Of a DNA stretch of 6,853 bases, positions 1-6,853 are shown in pieces. The stretch lies in the NCBI GenBank assembly GCA_017999235.1, contig JAGOBN010000219.1, positions 1-6,853 of the forward strand. The letters are read 5' to 3'. The notes under the pieces were generated by a model that did not search any database, was not told the DNA's origin, and saw only the letters and a program-made list of their open reading frames with translations. The DNA is from Anaerolineales bacterium. GTDB lineage: Bacteria > Chloroflexota > Anaerolineae > Anaerolineales > UBA6663. Each line of letters begins with the position of its first letter. Within the stretch, counting starts at the first letter, position 1. The position numbers were made by a program, and so were the translations under genes.

Positions 1-397
<397 letters not shown>

Positions 398-411
398 CGC
401 GCGGCCAGCTC

Positions 412-447
412 AAAAAAACGGCGGCCGGCGGCCGCTGTTTTCATTTA
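412..447 (+). terminator. Intrinsic terminator after the ABC ATPase gene
   Basis: A 12-bp stem pairs 415-426 with 430-441 around a 3-base loop (427-429), with a single G-U pair (420/436). The outer part of the stem is four A-T pairs, so an A-tract (412-418) lies before the GC-rich core and a T-run (438-441, then CATTTA) lies after it. It sits 17 nt after the stop codon of the ABC gene, where a rho-independent terminator is expected. The symmetric A/T flanks mean it could act in both directions. Confidence 0.72.
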
Positions 448-449
448 AC

Positions 450-497
450 CGCGCCGGAGGGCTGGCCGAGGCCCGCCGGCCGGCCCGGCGCGCTTTC
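450..497 (+). terminator. Second GC-rich hairpin, possible back-up terminator
   Basis: Bases 450-457 (CGCGCCGG) pair perfectly with 485-492. After a 3-base bulge (458-460), 461-467 pair with 478-484 (one G-U pair), leaving a 10-base loop. The hairpin is followed by CTTTCT, which is only a weak U-tract. It lies directly behind the first terminator and upstream of the cyclase promoter. It may be a second terminator or simply a structured intergenic element. Confidence 0.35.
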
Positions 498-519
498 TAA
501 CCCATCCGCTTAAGGTCCC

Positions 520-557
520 CCCTAACGTTGGAAGTCGGTATCGTATAATCCAATGGC
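520..557 (+). promoter_or_regulatory. Putative sigma-70-type promoter for the cyclase gene
   Basis: A perfect -10 hexamer TATAAT lies at 544-549 in otherwise GC-rich DNA. No good -35 box is found at the usual 16-18 bp spacing; the bases there read about CCTAAC. A TTGGAA at 528-533 is too close to serve as -35. If real, transcription would start near 556, giving a leader of about 24 nt before the ATG at 580. A short inverted repeat, TTGGA (528-532) and TCCAA (549-553), brackets the -10 box. The weak -35 suggests that an activator may be needed, which is inference. Confidence 0.5.
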
Positions 558-579
558 CTGAGTTGCTGGATCCGTGTTG

Positions 580-3500
580 ATGACGTGTCCCCGCTGCGCC
601 GCTGAGACCCCCCCCGACGCCCGCACGTGTGCGCGCTGCGGCGCTCCGCTTTCCGGAGCGCTGACCGCCGAACACCTGGAGCGCCTGCGCCGCTACCTGC
701 CGCCCGCGCTGGCCGAAGCCCTGCAAACCGAGCTGGCCGCGCCGCCGGCGCGCCTGATTGACCAATGCCTGACCCATCTGGCCGGCCTGGCCGAGACCAC
801 TGCCGCCTACCTGCCGGCGGACCTGCTGCTCCAATTGGCGCGGGACCCGGTCCCCGGCCGCGCGGACGGCCGCTATCTGGAAGGCACCCTGCTCTTCGCC
901 GATATCAGCGGCTTCACGGCTATGTCCGAAAAACTCAGCCGCACCGGGCGCGAGGGCGCGGAGGAGATCACGGCCGTCGTCAACCGCTACCTGGACGTGA
1001 TGATCACGCACCTGCACGCCCACGGCGGCCAGCTGATGAAGTTTGGGGGCGACGCGCTGCTGGGGTTGTTCCGCGAGCCGTACAGCGCCGCCAGCGCCAC
1101 CCGCGCCGCGCTGGGCATGCAGGCCGGCATGGCCGAATTCGCCGAGACGCGCACCTCCCAGGGCGTCTTTCCGCTCCGCATGAAGGTGGGCCTGCACCGC
1201 GGGCGCTTCTTCGCGGCCCAGCTCGGCGACGCCCAGGCCTTGGAATACGCGCTCTTTGGCGCGGACGTCAACGCCACGGCCGCCGCCGAATCCGCCGCGC
1301 AGGCCGGCCAAGTGCTGGTGGACGCGCCCACCCTGGCCGCGCTGGCCGGCGCCGCCCAGACCCAGCCCTCGGCCACCGCGCCCGGCTATTTTGTGGTGCA
1401 GCAGATCACGGCCGCGCCGCCCGCGCCGGCCGCCGCCCAGCTCACCGACCCTTTCCTGTTCACGCGCTCCGCCAACGGCCTGCGCCGCGCCGCGCAGCTG
1501 CTGGACGCGCTCACGCCCTATTTGCCGGCCGGCCTGCTCGGCCGGCTGGTGCTCTCGGCCGGCGCGCTCGGCTTTGAGGGCGAGCACCGCCTGGTGGCCG
1601 CGCTCTTCGCCAACGTCCACGGCCTGGGCGCGCTGGCGGACCGGCTCGGCCCGGGCCGCGAGGCGGAGGTCACGGCCGCCCTCAACGGCTACTTCCTGGG
1701 CGTGGCCCAGGCCGTCCGCGCCTACGACGGCATCATCAACAAGATTGATCTGTACGATCACGGCGACAAGCTGGTGGTGCTCTTCGGCGCGCCGGTGGCG
1801 CACGAGGACGACGCCGAACGCGCCGTGCGCGCCGCCCTGCAAATGCAGGCCGCGCTGGCGGACCCGGCCCGGCGCGCCGCCTTTGGGGAGACGGACCTCC
1901 GCCAGCACATCGGCGTCAACTTTGGCAACGTCTTCGCCGGCTACGTAGGCACGCGCCGCCGGCGTGAATACAGCGTCATCGGCGACGAGGTCAATTTGGC
2001 CGCGCGCCTGATGTCGGTGGCCGGCGCCGGCGAGATCGTGGCGGCCCAGACCCTGCACCGCAAGCTCGGCCCGCTCTTCCGCTTCACGCCGCGCGGCGAG
2101 GTGCGCCTGAAGGGCAAAAGCGCGCCGGTGCCGATCCTGACCGTGGACGGCGCGCGCTCGGCCGAGGACGCGGCCGTGGCCGCCGCGCAGGCCGGCGCCG
2201 CCCTGCGCGCGCCGCTGGTGGGGCGCGCCGCCGAATGGGCGCGGCTGATGGCGTTCGCGGAAACCCTGCGCGCCGGCCAGGGCGCCATCCTCTCCGTTCT
2301 GGGCGAAGCCGGCCTGGGCAAGACGCGGCTGGTAGATGATTTCCAGGCCGCGGTCAGCGCCGCCGCCGGCCCCGGCGAACCCGCCCCCCTCCGCCAGGCC
2401 GAGGGCCGCTGCCTCTCGTACACCGAATCGGTCAGCTATGCGCCCTTTCAAGAGCTGATGCGCCAGCTCATCGGCGCGCCCGCCAACGCCGATGAGGCCG
2501 CGTTGTGGGAGCGCCTGCGCGCCACCAACCAGGCCCTGCCAGCCGAGGCCGCCGTCGACCACCTGCCCTTCCTGGCCAACTTCCTCAACCTGCACCTGGA
2601 CGCCGACGGCCAGGCGCGCCTGCGCTATTTGGACGCCGAAGCCCGCCAGCGCCGCACCTTCGCCGCCATCGCCGCCCTCGTGGAGGCGCTCGCCCGGTCC
2701 GGCCGCCCCCTGCTGCTGATCCTGGAAGACATCCACTGGATCGATCAGGCCTCGCGCGCGCTGGTGGAATACTTGCTGGCGCTCACGGCCCGCGCGCCGG
2801 TGGGCCTGCTCCTGGTTTATCGCCCGGAGCGCACCAAGGTCTGCTGGCAGATCCGCGAGAAGGCCGCGCGCGAGTACCCGGCCCAGGCCGGCGAGCTGGA
2901 GCTCAGCCCGCTGCCGGCCCCCGAGACGCGGGACCTGCTGGAACGGCTGGCGCCCGGCGCGCAGTGGCCGGCCGAGTTCCAGCAGTTGATCCTCACCCAG
3001 ACCGAGGGCAACCCGCTGTATCTGGAAGAGCTGCTGCGCGTGCTGATTGACACCGGCGTGCTGGCGCGCGGCGCCGACAACGTCTGGCGCGTGGAAGGCG
3101 CGCTGGACACGGTGCAGGTGCCGGACACGCTGGAAGGCGTGATGATGACGCGCCTGGACCGGCTGGACGAGCCCAGCCGCAACACCGCCCAGGTGGCCTC
3201 CGTTATCGGGCGCTCCTTCACCAGCGAGGTGCTCAAGCACGCCACCGACGGCCGCGAGGACGCCGAGCTTCAGCCGCACCTCTTCCAGCTGCAGGAGCAT
3301 GAGATCACGTCCCAGACCCAGCCGCCGCCGGAGCGCGTGTACACCTTTATCCACGGCATGATGCAGGATGTGGCCTACGGCAGCCTGTTGGCGCGCATCC
3401 GCCGGCAGGTGCACCGCCGCATCGCCGAATACCTGCAGGGCCGCTCCGGCGCCGACGAGGGCCTGTACCCGGTGGTGGCCCGGCACGCCTTCCTGGGGCA

Positions 3501-4887
3501 GGATTGGCCCACCGCGCTGCGTTATCAGATGCTGGCCGGCCAGCAGGCCCAGCGCCTGTTCGCCAACAACGAGGCCCTGGACCACTTCACCAAGGCCCTG
3601 CAAAGCGCCGAAGCCCTGCCGGCCGAGGACACCGCCGCCGACCGCCTGGCCATCCACCTGGCTTTGGGCGAGCTCAACACCGTCACCGCCAAGTACGACC
3701 GCGCCGCGGAGCAGCTGACCGAGGCCCTCCGGCTGGCGGGCGAGGCCGGCGACGCCGAGGCCCAGGCCCGCGCCTGCCGCTGGCAGGCCCGCGTCAACGA
3801 ACTCAAGGGCGATTACGCCGCCGCGCTGGAGTGGACGGCGCGCGGCCTGACGGCGCTGGCCGGCCAGGAGACGGCCGAGGCCGCCGAGCTGGCCCTCATC
3901 CGCGGCCTGATCCACGTGCGCCAGGGCGATTACGAAGCCGCCGGCCAGCGCGCCCACCTGGCGCGCCGCATCGCGGAGGCGGCCGGCGACCCGCGCACCC
4001 TGGGCCGCGCCGAGAACCTGCTGGGCGTCACCGAGCTCCGCAATCACCCGCGCGGCGCCGTGGAGCACTTCCAGAGCGCGCTGGCCCTCTACCGGCAGGC
4101 CGGCGACCTGCAGGGCCAGGCCAACACCAGCAACCTGATGGCCAACGCCTATTTCAAGCTCGGCCAGCGCTCGGCCGCGGCCGAGGCCTACCGCGGCGCA
4201 CGCGTCAGCTTTGAACAACTGGGGGATGTGTACCGCAGCGCCTTCGCGCTCAACAATCTGGCCGGCGTGGCCCGCGACCAGGGCCAGTTGGACGACGCCC
4301 AGGCCTATTACCTGGAAGCCCGCGCCCGGCTGGAGCGCATCTCGGCCTCGGCCGCCGTGCGCGGCGTGGTGGAGATGAACCTGGGCGATACCTATCTGCG
4401 CCGGCCGGACGTGGCCACCGCCTTCACGCACCTGCGCGCCGCGCACACGCTCTTTGAACAGTCCGGCTCGCGCGACTTTCTGCCGGAGCTGCACCGCCAC
4501 CTGGCGCGCGCCGCCCTGCTGGCCGGCGACTTGAAGCAGGCCGACGCCGAAGTGGCCCAGGCCCTGGCGCTGGCGGACGAATTGAACATGCGCAGCGAGC
4601 GCGGGTCCGCCCTGCGCGTGCTGGGTGAGCTCGATCTGAGCCGCGGCCGCGAACAGGCCGCCGCCGAGGCCCTGACCGAGAGCGTGGCCATCCTGATTGA
4701 AGTGGCCGACGATTACGAGCTGGCCCGCAGCCGGTTCGCGCTGGGCCGCGCCCTGGCGCGCCTCAACCGCCGGGCCGAAGCGGTGGCCGCGCTGGACGAG
4801 GCCGGCGCCGTCTTCCACCGCCTGGAAGCGGAATTGGACTGGCGCGCCGCCGAAGCGCTGCGCGTCCTGCTCGACCCCACATCGTAA
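580..4887 (+). CDS. sAC-like tandem class III adenylyl cyclase fused to zinc ribbon, STAND/AAA ATPase and TPR domains
   Basis: A 1435-residue cytoplasmic signalling protein predicted to make cAMP from ATP; no signal peptide or membrane segment is seen. Domains in order: a zinc ribbon (CPRC at 3-6, CARC at 17-20); cyclase domain 1 (about 100-265); cyclase domain 2 (about 338-527); a P-loop ATPase of the AAA_16/STAND kind (about 545-960); and a TPR array of about ten repeats (978-1425). Domain 1 has metal Asp D108 (FADISGFT) and D158 (KFGGD), but Ala in place of the transition-state Arg after N231. Domain 2 has N345 in place of the first Asp, but keeps K388, S465, N472 and R476 (GDEVNLAAR). Together they can build one complete site, as in mammalian sAC. 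The ATPase shows Walker A GEAGLGKT (K581), Walker B LILEDIHWID (E716/D717), a GNPLYLEEL motif near 810 and FIHG near 923. ATG 580 is preferred over GTG 574 and TTG 577 because a weak GGA lies 9 nt upstream of it and family members often begin MxCPxC. The gene has no TTA, CTA or TCA codons. ATP rather than GTP specificity is inferred from the Lys/Ser pair. Confidence 0.93.
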   Translation: MTCPRCAAETPPDARTCARCGAPLSGALTAEHLERLRRYLPPALAEALQTELAAPPARLIDQCLTHLAGLAETTAAYLPADLLLQLARDPVPGRADGRYLEGTLLFADISGFTAMSEKLSRTGREGAEEITAVVNRYLDVMITHLHAHGGQLMKFGGDALLGLFREPYSAASATRAALGMQAGMAEFAETRTSQGVFPLRMKVGLHRGRFFAAQLGDAQALEYALFGADVNATAAAESAAQAGQVLVDAPTLAALAGAAQTQPSATAPGYFVVQQITAAPPAPAAAQLTDPFLFTRSANGLRRAAQLLDALTPYLPAGLLGRLVLSAGALGFEGEHRLVAALFANVHGLGALADRLGPGREAEVTAALNGYFLGVAQAVRAYDGIINKIDLYDHGDKLVVLFGAPVAHEDDAERAVRAALQMQAALADPARRAAFGETDLRQHIGVNFGNVFAGYVGTRRRREYSVIGDEVNLAARLMSVAGAGEIVAAQTLHRKLGPLFRFTPRGEVRLKGKSAPVPILTVDGARSAEDAAVAAAQAGAALRAPLVGRAAEWARLMAFAETLRAGQGAILSVLGEAGLGKTRLVDDFQAAVSAAAGPGEPAPLRQAEGRCLSYTESVSYAPFQELMRQLIGAPANADEAALWERLRATNQALPAEAAVDHLPFLANFLNLHLDADGQARLRYLDAEARQRRTFAAIAALVEALARSGRPLLLILEDIHWIDQASRALVEYLLALTARAPVGLLLVYRPERTKVCWQIREKAAREYPAQAGELELSPLPAPETRDLLERLAPGAQWPAEFQQLILTQTEGNPLYLEELLRVLIDTGVLARGADNVWRVEGALDTVQVPDTLEGVMMTRLDRLDEPSRNTAQVASVIGRSFTSEVLKHATDGREDAELQPHLFQLQEHEITSQTQPPPERVYTFIHGMMQDVAYGSLLARIRRQVHRRIAEYLQGRSGADEGLYPVVARHAFLGQDWPTALRYQMLAGQQAQRLFANNEALDHFTKALQSAEALPAEDTAADRLAIHLALGELNTVTAKYDRAAEQLTEALRLAGEAGDAEAQARACRWQARVNELKGDYAAALEWTARGLTALAGQETAEAAELALIRGLIHVRQGDYEAAGQRAHLARRIAEAAGDPRTLGRAENLLGVTELRNHPRGAVEHFQSALALYRQAGDLQGQANTSNLMANAYFKLGQRSAAAEAYRGARVSFEQLGDVYRSAFALNNLAGVARDQGQLDDAQAYYLEARARLERISASAAVRGVVEMNLGDTYLRRPDVATAFTHLRAAHTLFEQSGSRDFLPELHRHLARAALLAGDLKQADAEVAQALALADELNMRSERGSALRVLGELDLSRGREQAAAEALTESVAILIEVADDYELARSRFALGRALARLNRRAEAVAALDEAGAVFHRLEAELDWRAAEALRVLLDPTS

Positions 4888-4892
4888 ACTAA

Positions 4893-4928
4893 GCGGCGCC
4901 GCGGCCACGGCCGGGCTGGGCGCGCCGC
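4893..4928 (+). other. GC-rich inverted repeat between cyclase and beta-helix genes, without U-tract
   Basis: GCGGCGC (4893-4899) is complementary to GCGCCGC (4922-4928). The inner bases are also GC-rich and could pair in several ways. No run of T follows; the next bases lead into the ribosome binding site of the downstream gene. It therefore does not look like an ordinary intrinsic terminator. It could be an mRNA-stability or partial-attenuation structure, or a chance result of high GC content. Confidence 0.25.
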
Positions 4929-4933
4929 CCATC

Positions 4934-4939
4934 GAGGAG
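4934..4939 (+). promoter_or_regulatory. Strong Shine-Dalgarno for the beta-helix gene
   Basis: GAGGAG lies 7 nt before the ATG at 4947. It is far stronger than the weak GGA before the cyclase gene and fixes the start of the downstream gene. No clear promoter is seen in the 59-nt gap, so translation may occur on a message shared with the cyclase. Confidence 0.85.
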
Positions 4940-4946
4940 CATAGCT

Positions 4947-6853
4947 ATGACGCACCGTTTTCCGCGCCGTCTGATCCTCTTCACACTCTCCCTGCTCGGC
5001 CTGGCGCTGGCCGCCGCGCTCGTGCGCCCCGCCGCCACGCAAGCCCAGGTGGGCGCGCAGGGCGGCACGGTTACCAATTGCGCCAACGATTCTGAATTTC
5101 GAACACTCGTGGCGACCGGCGGCCTGGTTAGTTTCAACTGCGGCCCGGATCCGGTGACGATTACGCTAGCCAGCCAGATCACGGTTACCCAGAACACCCT
5201 CGTAAACGGCGGCAGCCGCATCACGCTGGACGGCGGCGGCCGCACCCGTCTCTTTGATGTCACGGCTGGCGTCCTATCTCTGCAAAATATCGCCTTGCGT
5301 AACGGCTCTGCCCTCGATGGCGGCGGCGCGGTCTCGGTCGCGGTCGGCGCCGAATTAGACGCCGTCAGCGCCAAATTCATATTGAATACGGCCAACCCAC
5401 AAATCGGGTTGGGGTTGGGCGGCGCCATTTACGCACTCGGCTCGGTCCGTTTGCAGAACACTGACTTTATTACGAATTCAGCAGGCTTTGGCAATGGCGG
5501 GGCGCTGTATGCCGGTGGCTTGGTCAGCATCCAGGGCGGTCAATTCACTGGCAACACGTTGGGCGGGGGCAACGGCGGCGCCATTTATTTGGATGCGGCC
5601 GGCTCGCTCGGCGCGGTCAACACCCGGTTCATCAATAACCAGACCGGTCTCTCCAGCGTTGACTACGCCGGCGCCGTCTACAGCGCCGGCGGCCCCATGA
5701 ATGTGGTGGGCAGCGTGTTTAGCGGCAACAGCGCCGGCGGTTATGGCGGCGCCATCTCCACCAGCGGGCCGCTGACGGTTACCAGTTCCTCCTTCAACCA
5801 GAATTCCAGCAGCTTCGGCGGCGGCGGCGTGTACGCGTATGAAGCGGCGCGCGTCGCCGGCCAGACCGGCCCCACCGTCATCATCTCCGACACGCTCTTC
5901 CTGGGGAACAGCGGCGGCAATGGCGGCGGCCTGAACCTCGGCGCGGAAGCCGAGGTCCGCGCCTCCCGCTTCATCAGCAACACCGCCAGCACGGGCGGCG
6001 GGTTGTTTGCCGCCGGATCGTCGGCCACCTTCCCTGTCTCCCTCGATCGTACGCTCTTTGTCAGTAACACCGCCACGGCCGGCGGCGGCGGAGGCGTGTA
6101 CGTGTCGTTTGGTATTACCGCCACGCTCGACAACGTCATCCTGGACGCTAATCGCGCCGAAAGCAGCGGGGCGGGCGGCGGCTTGTACAACGGCGCCGCG
6201 ACGATCATCAAAAACAGCGCCGTGATCTACAACTCCGCCTGGGGCGGCGGCGGGCTGTACAACAGCCCCGACAGCGGCGCGCCCAATCTGGGCTTATTCA
6301 ACAGCACCGTCTCCGGCAATGACGGCTTGAGCGGGGGCGCCGGCGGTTTGGAAAACAGCGGCTGGGCTGTGATTTCCAGCACGACCTTCGCCAACAATAT
6401 CGTTGCGGATTTTGCCGGCGGCGCCGCCATCGCCAACGACACGTTCGCGTCGTACATCCCCCGGGTAGAACTGCTTAACAGCCTCCTGGCCACGGACCCC
6501 TATGCGCCGGCCCTGGTCAACTGTTCCTTTGGCAATGGCGCCATCCAGTCCAACGGCCACAACTTGGACACCGACACTTCCTGTCTGGGCAATCCACCCG
6601 CCGGCGCCGGCGACCTCGTTAACACCGACCCGCGCCTGCAGCCGCTCAAGAACAACGGCGGAGGAACCCCCACTCACGCCCTGCCGCCTACCAGCCCCGC
6701 CATCGGCGCCGGCGCCGGCTGCCCGACCTTGGATCAACGCGGCTTCCCCCGCGGCGGCGCCCGCTGCGATGCCGGCGCCTTCCAGCTGCTGGACGATCCG
6801 CGCGTCAACCTGCCCGCCACGCCGCCGGATACGCCCGTCACTGGCACTATCAC
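4947..6853 (+). CDS. Secreted right-handed parallel beta-helix protein with Pmp-like GGAI/FxxN repeats and choice-of-anchor Q-type motif, 3' truncated by window
   Basis: The first 635 residues are visible; the frame stays open to the window end. A Sec signal peptide is clear: basic start MTHRFPRR, a hydrophobic core at 9-26, and likely cleavage after A33 (ATQA/QV). An N-terminal cap (about 40-120) includes C45, C65 and ITLDGGG. Residues 124-495 form about 14 repeats of roughly 28 residues with alternating GGA(I/L/V)Y-like and FxxN(T/S) motifs, the signature of chlamydial polymorphic outer-membrane proteins and many bacterial beta-helix adhesin-like proteins. Residues 569-613 (NNGGGTPTHALPP, SPAIGAG, DQRGFPR, CDAGAF) match the tail of 'choice-of-anchor Q' proteins, as remembered from the family. 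The role is probably at the cell surface or outside it, in adhesion, polysaccharide binding or structure; no catalytic residues can be named. The six cysteines all lie outside the repeats. Unlike the cyclase gene, it uses CTA, TTA, TCA and ATA codons. Any C-terminal anchor or further domains lie beyond the window. Confidence 0.92.
   Translation, partial: MTHRFPRRLILFTLSLLGLALAAALVRPAATQAQVGAQGGTVTNCANDSEFRTLVATGGLVSFNCGPDPVTITLASQITVTQNTLVNGGSRITLDGGGRTRLFDVTAGVLSLQNIALRNGSALDGGGAVSVAVGAELDAVSAKFILNTANPQIGLGLGGAIYALGSVRLQNTDFITNSAGFGNGGALYAGGLVSIQGGQFTGNTLGGGNGGAIYLDAAGSLGAVNTRFINNQTGLSSVDYAGAVYSAGGPMNVVGSVFSGNSAGGYGGAISTSGPLTVTSSSFNQNSSSFGGGGVYAYEAARVAGQTGPTVIISDTLFLGNSGGNGGGLNLGAEAEVRASRFISNTASTGGGLFAAGSSATFPVSLDRTLFVSNTATAGGGGGVYVSFGITATLDNVILDANRAESSGAGGGLYNGAATIIKNSAVIYNSAWGGGGLYNSPDSGAPNLGLFNSTVSGNDGLSGGAGGLENSGWAVISSTTFANNIVADFAGGAAIANDTFASYIPRVELLNSLLATDPYAPALVNCSFGNGAIQSNGHNLDTDTSCLGNPPAGAGDLVNTDPRLQPLKNNGGGTPTHALPPTSPAIGAGAGCPTLDQRGFPRGGARCDAGAFQLLDDPRVNLPATPPDTPVTGTI
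5316..6434 (+). repeat. Coding repeat array: about 14 beta-helix coils with GG-A-x-Y and FxxN motifs
   Basis: Within the beta-helix gene, GG(A/G)(I/L/V)-type turns recur 14 times, from GGGAVS near residue 126 to GGAAIA near residue 492. They are interleaved with 10 FxxN motifs (FILN, FITN, FTGN, FINN, FSGN, FNQN, FLGN, FISN, FVSN, FANN) and three degenerate versions. Copies are diverged at DNA level, with only short exact matches such as GGCGGCGCCATTTA at 5418-5431 and 5574-5587. This is therefore an old protein repeat rather than a recent tandem duplication. Confidence 0.75.

Noticed and set aside
574..579. GTG 574 or TTG 577 as the cyclase start
   Set aside because: They are possible, but the only Shine-Dalgarno-like bases (GGA, 568-570) are too close to GTG 574 and well spaced for ATG 580. 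The protein beginning MTCPRC fits the family.
765..1577. Other + strand open frames inside the cyclase gene (for example 765-1577, 1256-1948, 3504-4214)
   Set aside because: They are Arg/Pro/Ala-rich out-of-frame shadows in GC-rich DNA with no motif and no ribosome binding site.
445..4932. A 1495-codon open frame on the minus strand covering the whole cyclase gene
   Set aside because: It is in codon register with the + gene, so it is open simply because the cyclase uses no TTA, CTA or TCA codons. Its translation is rich in Gly/Ala/Gln/Arg/His with no recognisable motif, while the + frame has clear cyclase, Walker and TPR motifs.
5316..6434. Possible CRISPR or DNA satellite array because of regularly spaced GGCGGC motifs
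   Set aside because: The regularity is at protein level (beta-helix coils). Repeat units are diverged, of unequal length and stay in one reading frame.
5741..6493. Minus-strand open frames inside the beta-helix gene (5741-6211, 6227-6493)
   Set aside because: They have Pro/Ala/Leu-rich translations made by antisense reading of Gly-rich repeats. The + frame from 4947 is continuous and carries a signal peptide and repeat motifs.

Overview
The window is very GC-rich DNA from a bacterium, most likely a member of the Chloroflexota (Anaerolineae/Ardenticatenia-like). This is inferred from three things: a giant zinc-ribbon + tandem cyclase + STAND ATPase + TPR protein, a secreted parallel beta-helix protein ending in a 'choice-of-anchor Q'-type motif, and strongly GC-biased codon use. 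No rRNA, tRNA or other lineage marker is present, so the assignment is tentative.

Layout: three genes, all on the + strand. Positions 1-397 are the 3' end of an ABC-transporter ATPase gene of the MacB/LolD/DevA type. It is followed by an intrinsic terminator (415-441) and a second GC-rich hairpin (450-492). A promoter-like TATAAT lies at 544-549. The dominant gene (580-4887, 1435 aa) then encodes a multidomain signalling protein. After a 59-nt gap with a strong Shine-Dalgarno, a third gene (4947 to beyond the window end) encodes a signal-peptide-bearing, repeat-rich beta-helix surface protein.

The most interesting object is the large cyclase. Its two class III cyclase domains carry complementary halves of one active site. 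Domain 1 keeps both metal-binding aspartates (D108, D158) but has lost the transition-state Arg. Domain 2 has lost the first metal Asp (N345) but keeps the Lys, Ser, Asn and Arg that complete the pocket (K388, S465, N472, R476). With the following P-loop ATPase and TPR domains, this is the layout of mammalian soluble adenylyl cyclase (sAC/ADCY10). The prediction is an intramolecular C1-C2 adenylyl cyclase with one working site and one degenerate site. That degenerate site lacks the basic residue expected at the position of sAC's bicarbonate-binding Arg.

The ABC gene ends in its own terminator and is probably a separate unit. The cyclase and beta-helix genes have no recognisable U-tract terminator between them and could be co-transcribed, but a functional link between cAMP signalling and the surface protein is only inference.
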